Shown here one piece after another: positions 1-7,806 of a stretch of 12,566 nt of DNA; within the stretch, counting starts at the first letter, position 1; every line of letters begins with the position of its first letter. The DNA is taken from assembly GCA_947625565.1 (NCBI GenBank), contig CANQOU010000027.1:1-12566 (forward strand), written 5' to 3'. The DNA is from an uncultured Clostridia bacterium (lineage in GTDB: Bacteria; Bacillota; Clostridia; TANB77; CAG-508). The position numbers and the translations under genes were made by a program. The notes beneath the pieces are model-generated. The model was not told the origin of the DNA and made no database searches. It saw only the letters and a program-made list of their open reading frames with translations.

Positions 1-177
1 TTCTAGTTTTAAATAAAGTAATGCAGTTGCCATTGCTTTTATATCTTTTTTAAAATCTTTGTATTTTATTTCTACATATTCTGGATTTTCACTGGTAATA
101 TCCTTTTTAAATTTATATACAATATGATTAGCATCTTCTCTTTCTGCAATGTCTATCAGTTGTCTGAAGTTTTCCAT
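1..177 (-). CDS. AMP-binding acyl-CoA/acyl-AMP ligase, N-terminal fragment (runs off left edge)
   Basis: The ATG at 177 opens 59 codons without a stop up to the window edge, so only the N-terminus is visible. The start is set by AAGGAAGG (185-192), 7 bases upstream. The peptide begins MENFRQLIDIAERED and continues through a VEIKYKDFKKDI stretch and a short helix ending ALLYLKLE. This is the usual opening of long-chain acyl-CoA synthetases and related adenylating enzymes: a helix, a strand naming the substrate, then 'tYkel...aLa.aL..lgl'. None of the ATP-binding motifs falls inside the window, so the assignment rests on N-terminal resemblance only. The gene is divergent from the NRPS gene and shares its upstream region. 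Enzymes of this family activate fatty acids as acyl-AMP and usually pass them to CoA or a carrier protein. A role in feeding the NRPS condensation domain is inferred. A housekeeping fatty-acid ligase is the alternative. Confidence 0.68.
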   Translation of the reverse strand, partial: MENFRQLIDIAEREDANHIVYKFKKDITSENPEYVEIKYKDFKKDIKAMATALLYLKLE

Positions 178-215
178 TTAACATCCTTCCTTTCGGAATA
201 TATTTATTCAAACTC

Positions 216-244
216 ATTTTATCTTAATATATATTTTTTTTCAA
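216..244 (-). promoter_or_regulatory. Promoter of the leftward acyl-ligase gene
   Basis: On the minus strand TTGAAA (244-239), a 17-base spacer and TAAAAT (221-216) form a good sigma-A-type promoter. The -10 box lies about 39 bases before the ATG at 177, leaving a short leader that contains the AAGGAAGG ribosome binding site. The -35 box is only 8 bases from the -35 box of the rightward promoter. Confidence 0.62.
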
Positions 245-252
245 CATTTTTA

Positions 253-281
253 TTGCTTTTTTTTATATATATTTATATAAT
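253..281 (+). promoter_or_regulatory. Promoter of the NRPS-kinase operon
   Basis: TTGCTT (253-258), a 17-base spacer and a perfect TATAAT (276-281) lie 36 bases upstream of the NRPS ATG. The predicted leader is about 30 bases, too short for a riboswitch. It is arranged back to back with the leftward promoter, so a protein bound between 239 and 258 would be able to affect both. Confidence 0.7.
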
Positions 282-317
282 GATGTTAATTATGTAGAGG
301 AAAAAAGGTGATATAAT

Positions 318-2321
318 ATGGGCAAAAAACTTTTTGATTTAACTTGTCCACAACAATCAATTATGAATATGGAACAATTTTATCCTAATACTAGCATGAA
401 TACTATTTCAGGTATTGTTACAATTCATGATAAAGTTGACTTTTCATTATTGAAAAAAGCTATACATCTTTTTGTAAAAAGTACGGATAATATTCGCTAT
501 CAATTTTGTATGGAGCAAAATTCTATAAAACAATATGAAAAAGAATATGAAAATTTTTATATAAAACATTATAATATAAATTCTGAAAATAGAGATAAAA
601 TTTATGATAATATTTCTAAAACATGTTTTCCTCTTTATGATTCACCTCTTTATTATTTTGCAACATTTGAAAATGAAGAAGATTTAACTGGTGGCTTTTT
701 TATATGTGTTCACCATATTATCTCAGATGCATGGACTATGGGAATGTTAGTTAGCTCAGTAATTTCTATTTATTCTAAGCTTATAAAAAAGGAAAACTTA
801 TCTATAGATTTTAATAATAATTTTCCTTATTCAGATTTTGTCGACCAGGATTTAGCTTATTTAAATAGCCCTAAGTTTAAGCTTGACCAAGATTTTTGGG
901 ATGATGTATTTGAAGAAAACATTTTTGAAGATTATGAGTCTTACAATACTATTTCTCAACTAGATTATGAAGCAAGTAGAGCTGAATTTAAGCTTTCTAA
1001 AAAAATGACCTTAAAAATAACTGATTTTTGTAAACAATTAAAAGTATCACCTTTTACTTTTATGTTGTTTATTATGGCTATTTATGAAAGTAGAATAAAA
1101 CAATCTAACCATATTGTAATTTCAACACCTATTTTAAATAGGTCTGGGCAAAAAGAAAAAAATACTTTTGGTCTTTTTGTTAACAATATATTGTATAAGT
1201 TAGATATTGATGATTCTACTTCTTTTTGTGATGCAATTACTAGTTTAAGTAAGTCTCAGTTTTCTTATTTGAGACATCAAAGATATCCATTTCAAGACTT
1301 GATTGCCCATGTCAAAGATAAGTTTCAATTAAAGGATAATATTTATAATATAGCTGTTTCATATCAAAATGCAAGAACTAATCATGATGAAAACACTGTT
1401 GATTATGATTGTAAATGGTTTTTTAGTGGTTATTCTGCTATTCCTTTATTATTTCATATATATGATTTAGATAATACTTCTTGTTTTTCTTTTATTTATG
1501 ATTATCAAAATAAAATTTTTGATTTTTCTCAAATTAAAGATATGCATCATCGTATATTATATATTTGTGAACAGGTAATTGATAATCCAAATATTTTAAT
1601 AAAAAATATTGAACTTACTACAGAAGAAGAAAAATATATGATTTTAAATGAATTTAATAATACTTCTCTTCCTTATTCTAGTAAGAAAACTATTATAGAT
1701 TTATGGAAAAAGCAGGTGTCTTTACATCCTAATAAAACTGCAATTATTTGTGATAATAAAAAGGTTAGTTTCAAAGAGTTAGATGATTTATCTACTAAAT
1801 TTGCTATTTATTTACAAAGAAAATATCGTTTAAAGTCTGGTCACAACATTTCTATAGTTCTTAATCGTTCTATTGATTTAATTGTTGCGATATTATCTGT
1901 TTTAAAGTGTGGATGTTCTTATGTTTTAATAGACCCTTTACATCCAAGCGATAGGCAAGAATATATGATTCAAAGTTCAGATTCTAAATATGTTATTTCT
2001 GACTTGGATTTGAAAATAGACAATCAAATTTATTGGAATTTAGATACTAAGCTTATTATTAGAAGTCAATACCAAAAACCAAATATATCTTCAAATAGTC
2101 CAATGTATTTGCTATATACTTCTGGAACTACTGGAATGCCAAAAGCAGTTACTGTAACACATAAGAATTTTCATAATTATTTAGTTGGTATTTCTCAAGT
2201 AGTTGATTATTCTAGTGAGAAAACGGTTTTGTCTATGGCGTCTATATCTTTTGATGTTTTTGGTTATGAACTTTGGGTTACTTTATTAAATGGTTTAACT
2301 TTGGTATTATCTACACGGTGA
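318..2321 (+). CDS. NRPS, N-terminal part: condensation domain and first part of the adenylation domain (frame broken at 2316)
   Basis: The ATG at 318 follows AAAGGTGAT with GGTG 7 bases before the start. Residues 1-435 form a condensation domain. It opens CPQQSIMNMEQFYPNTSMN, carries the active-site motif HHIISDAW at 132-139 (catalytic His133; the usual Gly after Asp is Ala), FGLFVNNIL, and an RHQRYPFQDL motif. There is no adenylation-thiolation unit before it, so this C domain must take its donor in trans; the opening motif resembles starter C domains that load acyl chains. The adenylation domain begins near 445: VSFKEL, then LKCGCSYVLIDP (A2), LLYTSGTTGMPKAV (A3, P-loop at 601-611) and SISFDVFGYELW (A4, binding-pocket Asp646). 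The frame then hits TGA at 2319-2321 after 667 codons, in the middle of the A domain, and continues seamlessly in another frame. This fragment alone cannot adenylate. Confidence 0.93.
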   Translation: MGKKLFDLTCPQQSIMNMEQFYPNTSMNTISGIVTIHDKVDFSLLKKAIHLFVKSTDNIRYQFCMEQNSIKQYEKEYENFYIKHYNINSENRDKIYDNISKTCFPLYDSPLYYFATFENEEDLTGGFFICVHHIISDAWTMGMLVSSVISIYSKLIKKENLSIDFNNNFPYSDFVDQDLAYLNSPKFKLDQDFWDDVFEENIFEDYESYNTISQLDYEASRAEFKLSKKMTLKITDFCKQLKVSPFTFMLFIMAIYESRIKQSNHIVISTPILNRSGQKEKNTFGLFVNNILYKLDIDDSTSFCDAITSLSKSQFSYLRHQRYPFQDLIAHVKDKFQLKDNIYNIAVSYQNARTNHDENTVDYDCKWFFSGYSAIPLLFHIYDLDNTSCFSFIYDYQNKIFDFSQIKDMHHRILYICEQVIDNPNILIKNIELTTEEEKYMILNEFNNTSLPYSSKKTIIDLWKKQVSLHPNKTAIICDNKKVSFKELDDLSTKFAIYLQRKYRLKSGHNISIVLNRSIDLIVAILSVLKCGCSYVLIDPLHPSDRQEYMIQSSDSKYVISDLDLKIDNQIYWNLDTKLIIRSQYQKPNISSNSPMYLLYTSGTTGMPKAVTVTHKNFHNYLVGISQVVDYSSEKTVLSMASISFDVFGYELWVTLLNGLTLVLSTR

Positions 2322-2323
2322 AG
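2313..2323 (+). other. Single-base (+1) frameshift site inside the NRPS adenylation domain
   Basis: The upstream frame reads TCT ACA CGG TGA and stops. Dropping one base at or near C2316 gives TCT ACA GGT GAA GAA CAA, which joins LTLVLST to GEEQNDFSKL, the expected sequence between the A4 and A5 motifs. The distance from 318 to 4590 is 4273 bases, one more than a multiple of three. The site is not a homopolymer. An ATG or a well-placed ribosome binding site for independent translation of the second part is missing; the first in-frame start is a TTG at 2353. A real mutation or an assembly error are both possible. Confidence 0.85.
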
Positions 2324-4590
2324 AACAAAACGATTTTTCAAAATTAAATGATTTGATTACAAATTATAAGGTAAATATTTTATATGGTACTCCTAGCAAA
2401 ATTCAGTCTTTAATGTCATCTATAAATAAAAGCCACAATTTTTCTTCTCTTACTGATATTGGAATTGGTGGTGAGTCATTTAGCTTGTCCTTTATAACAG
2501 ATATTCAAAGACTTTTTTCTGCTAATTTATATAATATGTATGGACCTACGGAAACGACTATTGGTTGTTGCTGTAAAAAATTAGAAAGAAATCAAAAATT
2601 TATTACAATTGGAAAACCTTTGGCCAATGTTAGATTTTATGTTTTAGACCAAAATTTAAAACTTTGTCCACCTGGAATAAAAGGAGAACTCTATATTTGT
2701 GGTGATGGGGTTTCAAAGGGATATTATAACCAACCTGAGTTGACTGAAAAGAGTTTTTTGCTGGATATTTTTAATTCAAAGTCTGTTATGTATAAGTCTG
2801 GGGATATAGTAAGTTGGACAAATCAAGGAGAATTGTTATTTTATGGTAGAAATGATTCTCAAGTTAAAATTAGAGGATATAGAATTGAACTTAGTGAAAT
2901 AGAAACTGTTTTAAGCTCTCATCCTTTTATTAGAACTTCTACAGTCATCAATTATAATTATAATGGTAGAGATTTATTATGCGCATATTATACCTCTGAT
3001 TTTACTATTCAAAATTATGAATTAAAATTATTTTTAGCAGATAAATTGCCAAACTACATGATTCCTTCACATTTTATACCTCTTTTTGAGTTGCCTCTTA
3101 CAATAAACGGAAAAATTGATAAGGCAAAATTGCCTTCACCTGTTAGTATTTACAAGAGTGCACAATATGTAAAACCTGAAAATGATTTACAAAAAAGTAT
3201 TTGTCGTGCTTTGGAAAAATGTTTGTATATAAAAAAAATTAGTATTGATGAGGATTTCAATAATCTTGGTATAGATTCTTTAACTATTATTAAAGTTCAA
3301 GCTCAATTAGATAATTTAGGTATATCTATACCAACAAGATATTTTTATGATTATTCTAATGTTAAAGATTTATGCTTTGCTTTAGAGCAAATTCCAGCTG
3401 ATGGTGATACGACATTATCTAATGATAATAATTTATTTTTAAAACATGATTTAAATAAATTAAAAATTAAAAAACGTCATTTTAAAAATGTTTTATTGAC
3501 AGGATGTACAGGTTTTTTAGGTGTTCATATTCTTGAAATTTTACTTAATACAAATTCTAAAATATTTTGCCTTGTACGAGCTTCTAATATTAAAAATGCG
3601 AGAAATAGAATTTCTAATATTTTTAAATTTTATTTTAAGGATAAATATACAGATGACTTTTTGTTTAATAGAATTGAGATAGTTATTGGGGATATTAAAT
3701 ATAAAAATTTAGGTTTATCTGATGAATTATTAGAAAAACTTGGAAATACTGTTGATTCTTTGATACATTGTGCTGCTATAGTTAAACATATTGGAAAATA
3801 TGACGAATTTAAAAAAGTTAATTTGGATGGTACAAAAAATATTGCTAATTTTTGTATGAAATATGATATTTGCTTAAATCATGTTTCTACTATAAGTGTA
3901 TCTTGTGATTTTATGCCATTATCATATACCTCTGATATGATTGGTTTTACTGAAGAAAGTTTCTTTATTGGTCAAAATTATCAAGAAAATTATTATATTA
4001 AGAGTAAGCTTTTAGCAGAAGATTATTTGATTCAAAATATGAAAAAGGGTTTGTTAAAAGCAAATATTTTTAGAATTGGCAATTTAACTGGTAGATATAG
4101 TGATGGATTTTTCCAATATAATATTGATAGTAATGCATTTTATAATAAATTACATTTTATATTAACAAATAAAATTTTCTACGAAAGTGGTATGCTTCAG
4201 GAGTTTGATTTATCACCAGTTGATGATGTTGCATCAGCTATTATTGGTATAATTTACAATTATAGTAATCAAAATAAGATTTTTCATATAATGAACCCTC
4301 AAAAGTTTACTATAAAGACTTTAATTGAAAAACTTGAACTTTTAAATTATCAAATTAGGATATTAAAAGATGCTGATTTTTATAAAAGAATTTCTAAAAT
4401 GAATTTAGATTCTAATTCTTTGATAATAAATAACTTTAATTTATATACTAATACTTCTAATTTGAATGTAAAAACTCAATGTAATATTACTTTAAAATAT
4501 TTAGATAACATTGATTTTCATTATCATAAAATAGATTTGAAATATCTTACAAAAATTATAGAATATTGTAAAAATATTAAGTTTATTTAA
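2317..4590 (+). CDS. NRPS, C-terminal part: rest of adenylation domain, thiolation domain, terminal thioester reductase
   Basis: This continues the gene started at 318. The numbering below is for the rebuilt 1423-residue protein. The A domain resumes with NMYGPTETTIG (A5, Tyr741), GELYICGDGVSKGYY (A6), YKSGDIVSW (A7), GRNDSQVKIRGYRIEL (A8, from 843) and NGKIDK (A10, catalytic Lys932). A carrier domain follows with LGIDSL, where Ser987 is the phosphopantetheine site. From about 1055 to the end comes a reductase of the extended short-chain dehydrogenase type. It has the NAD(P)-binding TGCTGFLG at 1061-1068, HVSTISV, Tyr1226 and Lys1230 of the YxxxK motif, and FRIGNLTGRYSDGFFQ. Such domains release the thioester as an aldehyde, sometimes reduced on to an alcohol. 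All motifs are intact, so the lesion at 2316 is the only defect. Translation as a separate protein would depend on a poor TTG start at 2353. The kinase gene follows after 17 bases. Confidence 0.93.
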   Translation, partial: GEEQNDFSKLNDLITNYKVNILYGTPSKIQSLMSSINKSHNFSSLTDIGIGGESFSLSFITDIQRLFSANLYNMYGPTETTIGCCCKKLERNQKFITIGKPLANVRFYVLDQNLKLCPPGIKGELYICGDGVSKGYYNQPELTEKSFLLDIFNSKSVMYKSGDIVSWTNQGELLFYGRNDSQVKIRGYRIELSEIETVLSSHPFIRTSTVINYNYNGRDLLCAYYTSDFTIQNYELKLFLADKLPNYMIPSHFIPLFELPLTINGKIDKAKLPSPVSIYKSAQYVKPENDLQKSICRALEKCLYIKKISIDEDFNNLGIDSLTIIKVQAQLDNLGISIPTRYFYDYSNVKDLCFALEQIPADGDTTLSNDNNLFLKHDLNKLKIKKRHFKNVLLTGCTGFLGVHILEILLNTNSKIFCLVRASNIKNARNRISNIFKFYFKDKYTDDFLFNRIEIVIGDIKYKNLGLSDELLEKLGNTVDSLIHCAAIVKHIGKYDEFKKVNLDGTKNIANFCMKYDICLNHVSTISVSCDFMPLSYTSDMIGFTEESFFIGQNYQENYYIKSKLLAEDYLIQNMKKGLLKANIFRIGNLTGRYSDGFFQYNIDSNAFYNKLHFILTNKIFYESGMLQEFDLSPVDDVASAIIGIIYNYSNQNKIFHIMNPQKFTIKTLIEKLELLNYQIRILKDADFYKRISKMNLDSNSLIINNFNLYTNTSNLNVKTQCNITLKYLDNIDFHYHKIDLKYLTKIIEYCKNIKFI

Positions 4591-4607
4591 TAGGAGGATT
4601 TTTAATA

Positions 4608-6623
4608 ATGCAAAAAAAATCAAAAAAAGGCTTTCATTTATATGCCTATCAAAAAGTTATTTTGTCTTATGTTATAACTTTATCTATTTGCGCATGGGTG
4701 TTATATCCACTTATGCATAGAATTTTAAATTATCCACCAGGTACAGTTGACACACAGTTTCAAATTGAATATGGAGGGCTTTCTTATACTGCTCAATTTG
4801 TTTCTTTATATATTGTGGTGGTTTCATTATTTGTTATTTATCAGCGCTTTTTCTTGTTTAAGAAAATTGCAAATTGGGAACAAAAAGGTACTCACGGTTC
4901 TAAATATTCCGTAGAGGAAATAAGAAAAACCTTGTTAGTTGCTCCTACAAAATTTTATTTGTTACAAATTATTATACCTTTTATTGCTATTACTATTGGG
5001 CTTGGAATGCCTATTGTAAAGCATGAATTAGAGTCATCTGGTATAACAGTTGCTATTTTATGGGTTTCTATTTTGACATTTAATGCAACTATCTCTTATG
5101 TATTTTCTAAGAATTTGTTTAAGCCTATTCTTATATCAACTTTTAAGGAAAATCGTTTACCTATTAAAAAGCATTCTAAATTATCAAATGATATGATTTT
5201 ATTGTTATTGCCACTATTGGTTGCAGGTTTATTTTTTACAGTTATAGTTTCATATTGTCGTTTAGTTAATGTAAGAGGAAATGATTTTTACGAGTATTAT
5301 AAAAATGAATTAAATTATAATTTTGGGGATAACACATATTATACAGATGATGAATTGATGGATAAGTTAAGTGATTTAGAATATATTGATAGTACTCACT
5401 CTTATTTTATTATTGATTCTGATAAGAATATAATAACTTCAGATGGTGTGCCTTTAACTGATTTTTTCCAAAAATATATGTATGAATTATCAGACCAATA
5501 CGGAGGTAGAGTTTATGAGCATTATGCTGTAAATACTCAAGGATATATTAAGCATATTTCTAATAATGGTGAAGATTATATTATAGGTGTTCGTTTCCCT
5601 ATATCTGGCGAAGATGCGTTAGTTTATATTATTACTACATTTGTTGTTTTATTTGGTATAATATCTTTCTTAGTTTGGTATTATTCATCTTCTCTTTCAA
5701 GTCAGATTAAAATTATAGTAAATGGTCTTAATGATATAAATACGAAAAACAATGAGGAGTTTAAAAAGATTCCTGTAATATCTAATGATGAATTAGGTGA
5801 ATTGACTGTTGCATTTAATAAAATTCAAGATTTGACTGAAAAAAATATATCTCAAATACATGATAATCAACAAATATTGATGGAAAGAGAGCGTTTGGCT
5901 TCTCTTGGTCAATTAGTTGGTGGTATTGCTCATAATTTAAAAACACCTATCATGTCGATTTCTGGAGCTGCAGAAGGTTTAACTGATTTAATTAAAGAAT
6001 ATGATTCTTCCATTGATGACCCTGAAGTTAATTCTCAAGACCATCATGAAATTGCTCATGATATGTCTGTTTGGGTTGATAAAATTAAAGAATATTCTGA
6101 ATATATGTCTGATGTTATTTCTGCAGTTAAGGGGCAAGCTGTTGTTATGTCTGAGACTGATGATGTCGATTTTGATGTTGAAGAACTTGTAAAACGTATT
6201 GATATTTTGATGAAGCATGAATTGAAAAATGCTCTTGTTTATTTGAATATTTCTCTGCAAGTTCCTGAATATACAAAATTAAAGGGTGATATAAATAGTT
6301 TGGTACAGGTTATCAACAATATGATATCTAATTCTATTCAAGCATATGATGGAAAACCAAATCAAAATATTGATTTGATTATTTATCAAGATGATATTAA
6401 TCATTTGGTTATTTCTATTAAGGATTATGGACCTGGTTTACCTGATAAGGTAAAAGATAAATTATTTACGGAGATGATTACAACAAAAGGTAAAAATGGT
6501 ACTGGTCTTGGCTTATATATGTCTTATTCTACTATAAGGGGACATTTTGGCGGAGATATTACCTTTGAGACTAAAAAAGGTAAGGGTACTACTTTTAATA
6601 TTTTATTACCAATATCTAAATAA
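4608..6623 (+). CDS. Membrane sensor histidine kinase (multi-TM, HAMP, HisKA, HATPase_c)
   Basis: The start is fixed by AGGAGG (4592-4597), 10 bases before the ATG. The gene begins 17 bases after the NRPS stop with no terminator between, so the two are probably co-transcribed. Hydrophobic segments lie near residues 15-37, 61-83, 114-136, 146-168 and 195-218. A region of about 118 residues (219-336) follows, predicted to be outside the membrane and containing YFIIDSDKNIITSDG, which looks like a Cache/PDC-type ligand-binding fold. A last membrane segment lies at 337-359. A HAMP linker (360-412) leads to the phosphorylation motif ASLGQLVGGIAHNLKTP, with phosphoacceptor His442. The ATPase domain shows INNMISNSIQA (N box, Asn575), DYGPGLPD (Asp606) and TTKGKNGTGLGLY. 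It is complete and should autophosphorylate in response to an external or membrane signal. The HD-GYP regulator downstream is the likely partner. The ligand is unknown. Confidence 0.94.
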   Translation: MQKKSKKGFHLYAYQKVILSYVITLSICAWVLYPLMHRILNYPPGTVDTQFQIEYGGLSYTAQFVSLYIVVVSLFVIYQRFFLFKKIANWEQKGTHGSKYSVEEIRKTLLVAPTKFYLLQIIIPFIAITIGLGMPIVKHELESSGITVAILWVSILTFNATISYVFSKNLFKPILISTFKENRLPIKKHSKLSNDMILLLLPLLVAGLFFTVIVSYCRLVNVRGNDFYEYYKNELNYNFGDNTYYTDDELMDKLSDLEYIDSTHSYFIIDSDKNIITSDGVPLTDFFQKYMYELSDQYGGRVYEHYAVNTQGYIKHISNNGEDYIIGVRFPISGEDALVYIITTFVVLFGIISFLVWYYSSSLSSQIKIIVNGLNDINTKNNEEFKKIPVISNDELGELTVAFNKIQDLTEKNISQIHDNQQILMERERLASLGQLVGGIAHNLKTPIMSISGAAEGLTDLIKEYDSSIDDPEVNSQDHHEIAHDMSVWVDKIKEYSEYMSDVISAVKGQAVVMSETDDVDFDVEELVKRIDILMKHELKNALVYLNISLQVPEYTKLKGDINSLVQVINNMISNSIQAYDGKPNQNIDLIIYQDDINHLVISIKDYGPGLPDKVKDKLFTEMITTKGKNGTGLGLYMSYSTIRGHFGGDITFETKKGKGTTFNILLPISK

Positions 6624-6629
6624 GGTTTA

Positions 6630-6660
6630 GTCCACTTATAAATTTTAAGTGGACTTTTTT
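6630..6660 (+). terminator. Rho-independent terminator of the NRPS-kinase operon
   Basis: A 9-bp perfect stem, GTCCACTTA (6630-6638) with TAAGTGGAC (6646-6654), has a 7-base loop and is followed directly by six T (6655-6660). It starts 7 bases after the kinase stop codon, so the downstream regulator depends mainly on its own promoter. Confidence 0.88.
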
Positions 6661-6691
6661 GCACTTTATTGTATAAATTTGTGGAAAATAC

Positions 6692-6720
6692 TTGCATTTA
6701 TTCTTTTTTACTAATATAAT
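6692..6720 (+). promoter_or_regulatory. Promoter of the HD-GYP response regulator gene
   Basis: TTGCAT (6692-6697), a 17-base spacer and a perfect TATAAT (6715-6720) make a strong sigma-A-type promoter. The predicted transcript would begin near 6727, giving a leader of about 18 bases that holds little more than the ribosome binding site. Confidence 0.75.
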
Positions 6721-6744
6721 AATCTCGAAAAGGAGTTGTTTTAT

Positions 6745-7806
6745 ATGAGAAAAGGCTTACAGAATGTTGAAAGTTCTGAAAATAATACATATAAAATTAT
6801 TGCTGTTGATGACGAAATTGGTATTGTTGATTCTTTATCTATTTTTTTAAAGAGGACTGGATATCAATTTGTGGGTGTTACTGACCCAATAGAGGCAATA
6901 GAAAAGGTTAAAAATGAACATTTTGATTTAATGATTTTAGATTTTATTATGACTCCTTTCCATGGTGACCAAGTAGTTGAAGAAATTCGTAAATTTAATA
7001 AGGATTTATATATTTTACTTTTAACTGGTCATAAGGATTTGGCTCCACCTTTGGAAACAATTAAAAAATTAGATATACAAGGTTATTGTGAAAAAAGTGA
7101 TAAGTTTGACCAATTATTATTGCTTATTGAGTCTGGTATAAAGTCTATTAAACAAATGAATGAAATTAAAAATATAAATAATCAATTAAGTGATACTTAT
7201 GAAAAATTAGAGCAAGCTTATTTGGAAAGTATTGAAACTCTTCGTTATACAGTTGAAGCTAAAGATATTTATACTCGTGGTCATTCTGATAGAGTTGCTG
7301 AATATTCTGTACTAATTGGAAAAAAGTTAGGGCTTTCTGAGGAAGATTTAAAAACTTTACATCTTGGAGGTTTATTCCATGATATTGGAAAAATTGGTGT
7401 GCCTGATAGTATTTTGCAAAAGAGTTCTACTTTAACTGATGATGAATATTCTCAAATTAAGCAACATCCTAACATTGGTGTTCATATTCTTTCAAATGCT
7501 TCTATTTTTCAGGATATTTTGCCAATAGTTGAACATCATCATGAAAAATTTGATGGTTCTGGATATCCTAGCCGTTTGAAAGGTAATGATATTCCATATC
7601 TTGCTAGAATTACTTCAGTTGCAGATAGTTTTGATGCAATGACCTCTCGACGTTCTTATCGTGATTCTCTTCCTATTGAGACTGTCATTAGTGAATTAAA
7701 GCGTTGCTCTGGTACACAATTTGACCCAAATATAGTAAATTTATTTTTAGATATTTTAGAAAATGATTTTTCTTCTATTCAAGAGATTATGAATAAATAT
7801 AAATAA
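6745..7806 (+). CDS. Response regulator: receiver domain plus HD-GYP cyclic-di-GMP phosphodiesterase
   Basis: I place the start at the ATG at 6745 (353 residues), 9 bases after AAAGGAG (6729-6735). A TTG at 6736 in the same frame is directly against that site and is less likely. Residues 17-135 are a receiver domain with the acidic pair Asp22-Asp23, phosphoacceptor Asp66 in LMILDFIM, Thr94 and Lys117. A probable coiled coil (about 135-165) joins it to an HD-GYP domain. That domain has RGHSDRVAEYS (His180), the metal-binding HD pair His212-Asp213 in FHDIGKIGVPD, QHP (His241), HHHEKFDGSGYP (264-275, with GYP at 273-275) and VADSFDAM (Asp294). All the residues expected for an active enzyme that hydrolyses cyclic-di-GMP are there. 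No DNA-binding domain is present, so output is enzymatic, in the cytoplasm. The kinase just upstream is the probable phosphodonor, though a terminator separates the genes. Confidence 0.95.
   Translation: MRKGLQNVESSENNTYKIIAVDDEIGIVDSLSIFLKRTGYQFVGVTDPIEAIEKVKNEHFDLMILDFIMTPFHGDQVVEEIRKFNKDLYILLLTGHKDLAPPLETIKKLDIQGYCEKSDKFDQLLLLIESGIKSIKQMNEIKNINNQLSDTYEKLEQAYLESIETLRYTVEAKDIYTRGHSDRVAEYSVLIGKKLGLSEEDLKTLHLGGLFHDIGKIGVPDSILQKSSTLTDDEYSQIKQHPNIGVHILSNASIFQDILPIVEHHHEKFDGSGYPSRLKGNDIPYLARITSVADSFDAMTSRRSYRDSLPIETVISELKRCSGTQFDPNIVNLFLDILENDFSSIQEIMNKYK

Noticed and set aside
282..317. Cyclic-di-GMP riboswitch in the leader of the NRPS operon
   Set aside because: The predicted leader is only about 30 bases and has no hairpin, far too short. 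The leaders of the HD-GYP and ABC-F genes are equally short.
2310..2325. Programmed +1 ribosomal frameshifting at CGG TGA, similar in idea to prfB
   Set aside because: There is no SD-like stimulator just upstream of the slip site, and a tRNA reading CGG or ACA would pair badly after slipping to GGT or CAC. Mutation or sequence error is simpler.
5988..6260. Minus-strand 90-codon frame, and an overlapping plus-strand 63-codon frame, inside the kinase gene
   Set aside because: Both lie wholly within the kinase coding sequence, which is continuous and has all its motifs; the translated peptides are low-complexity Ile/Leu/Asn/Phe.
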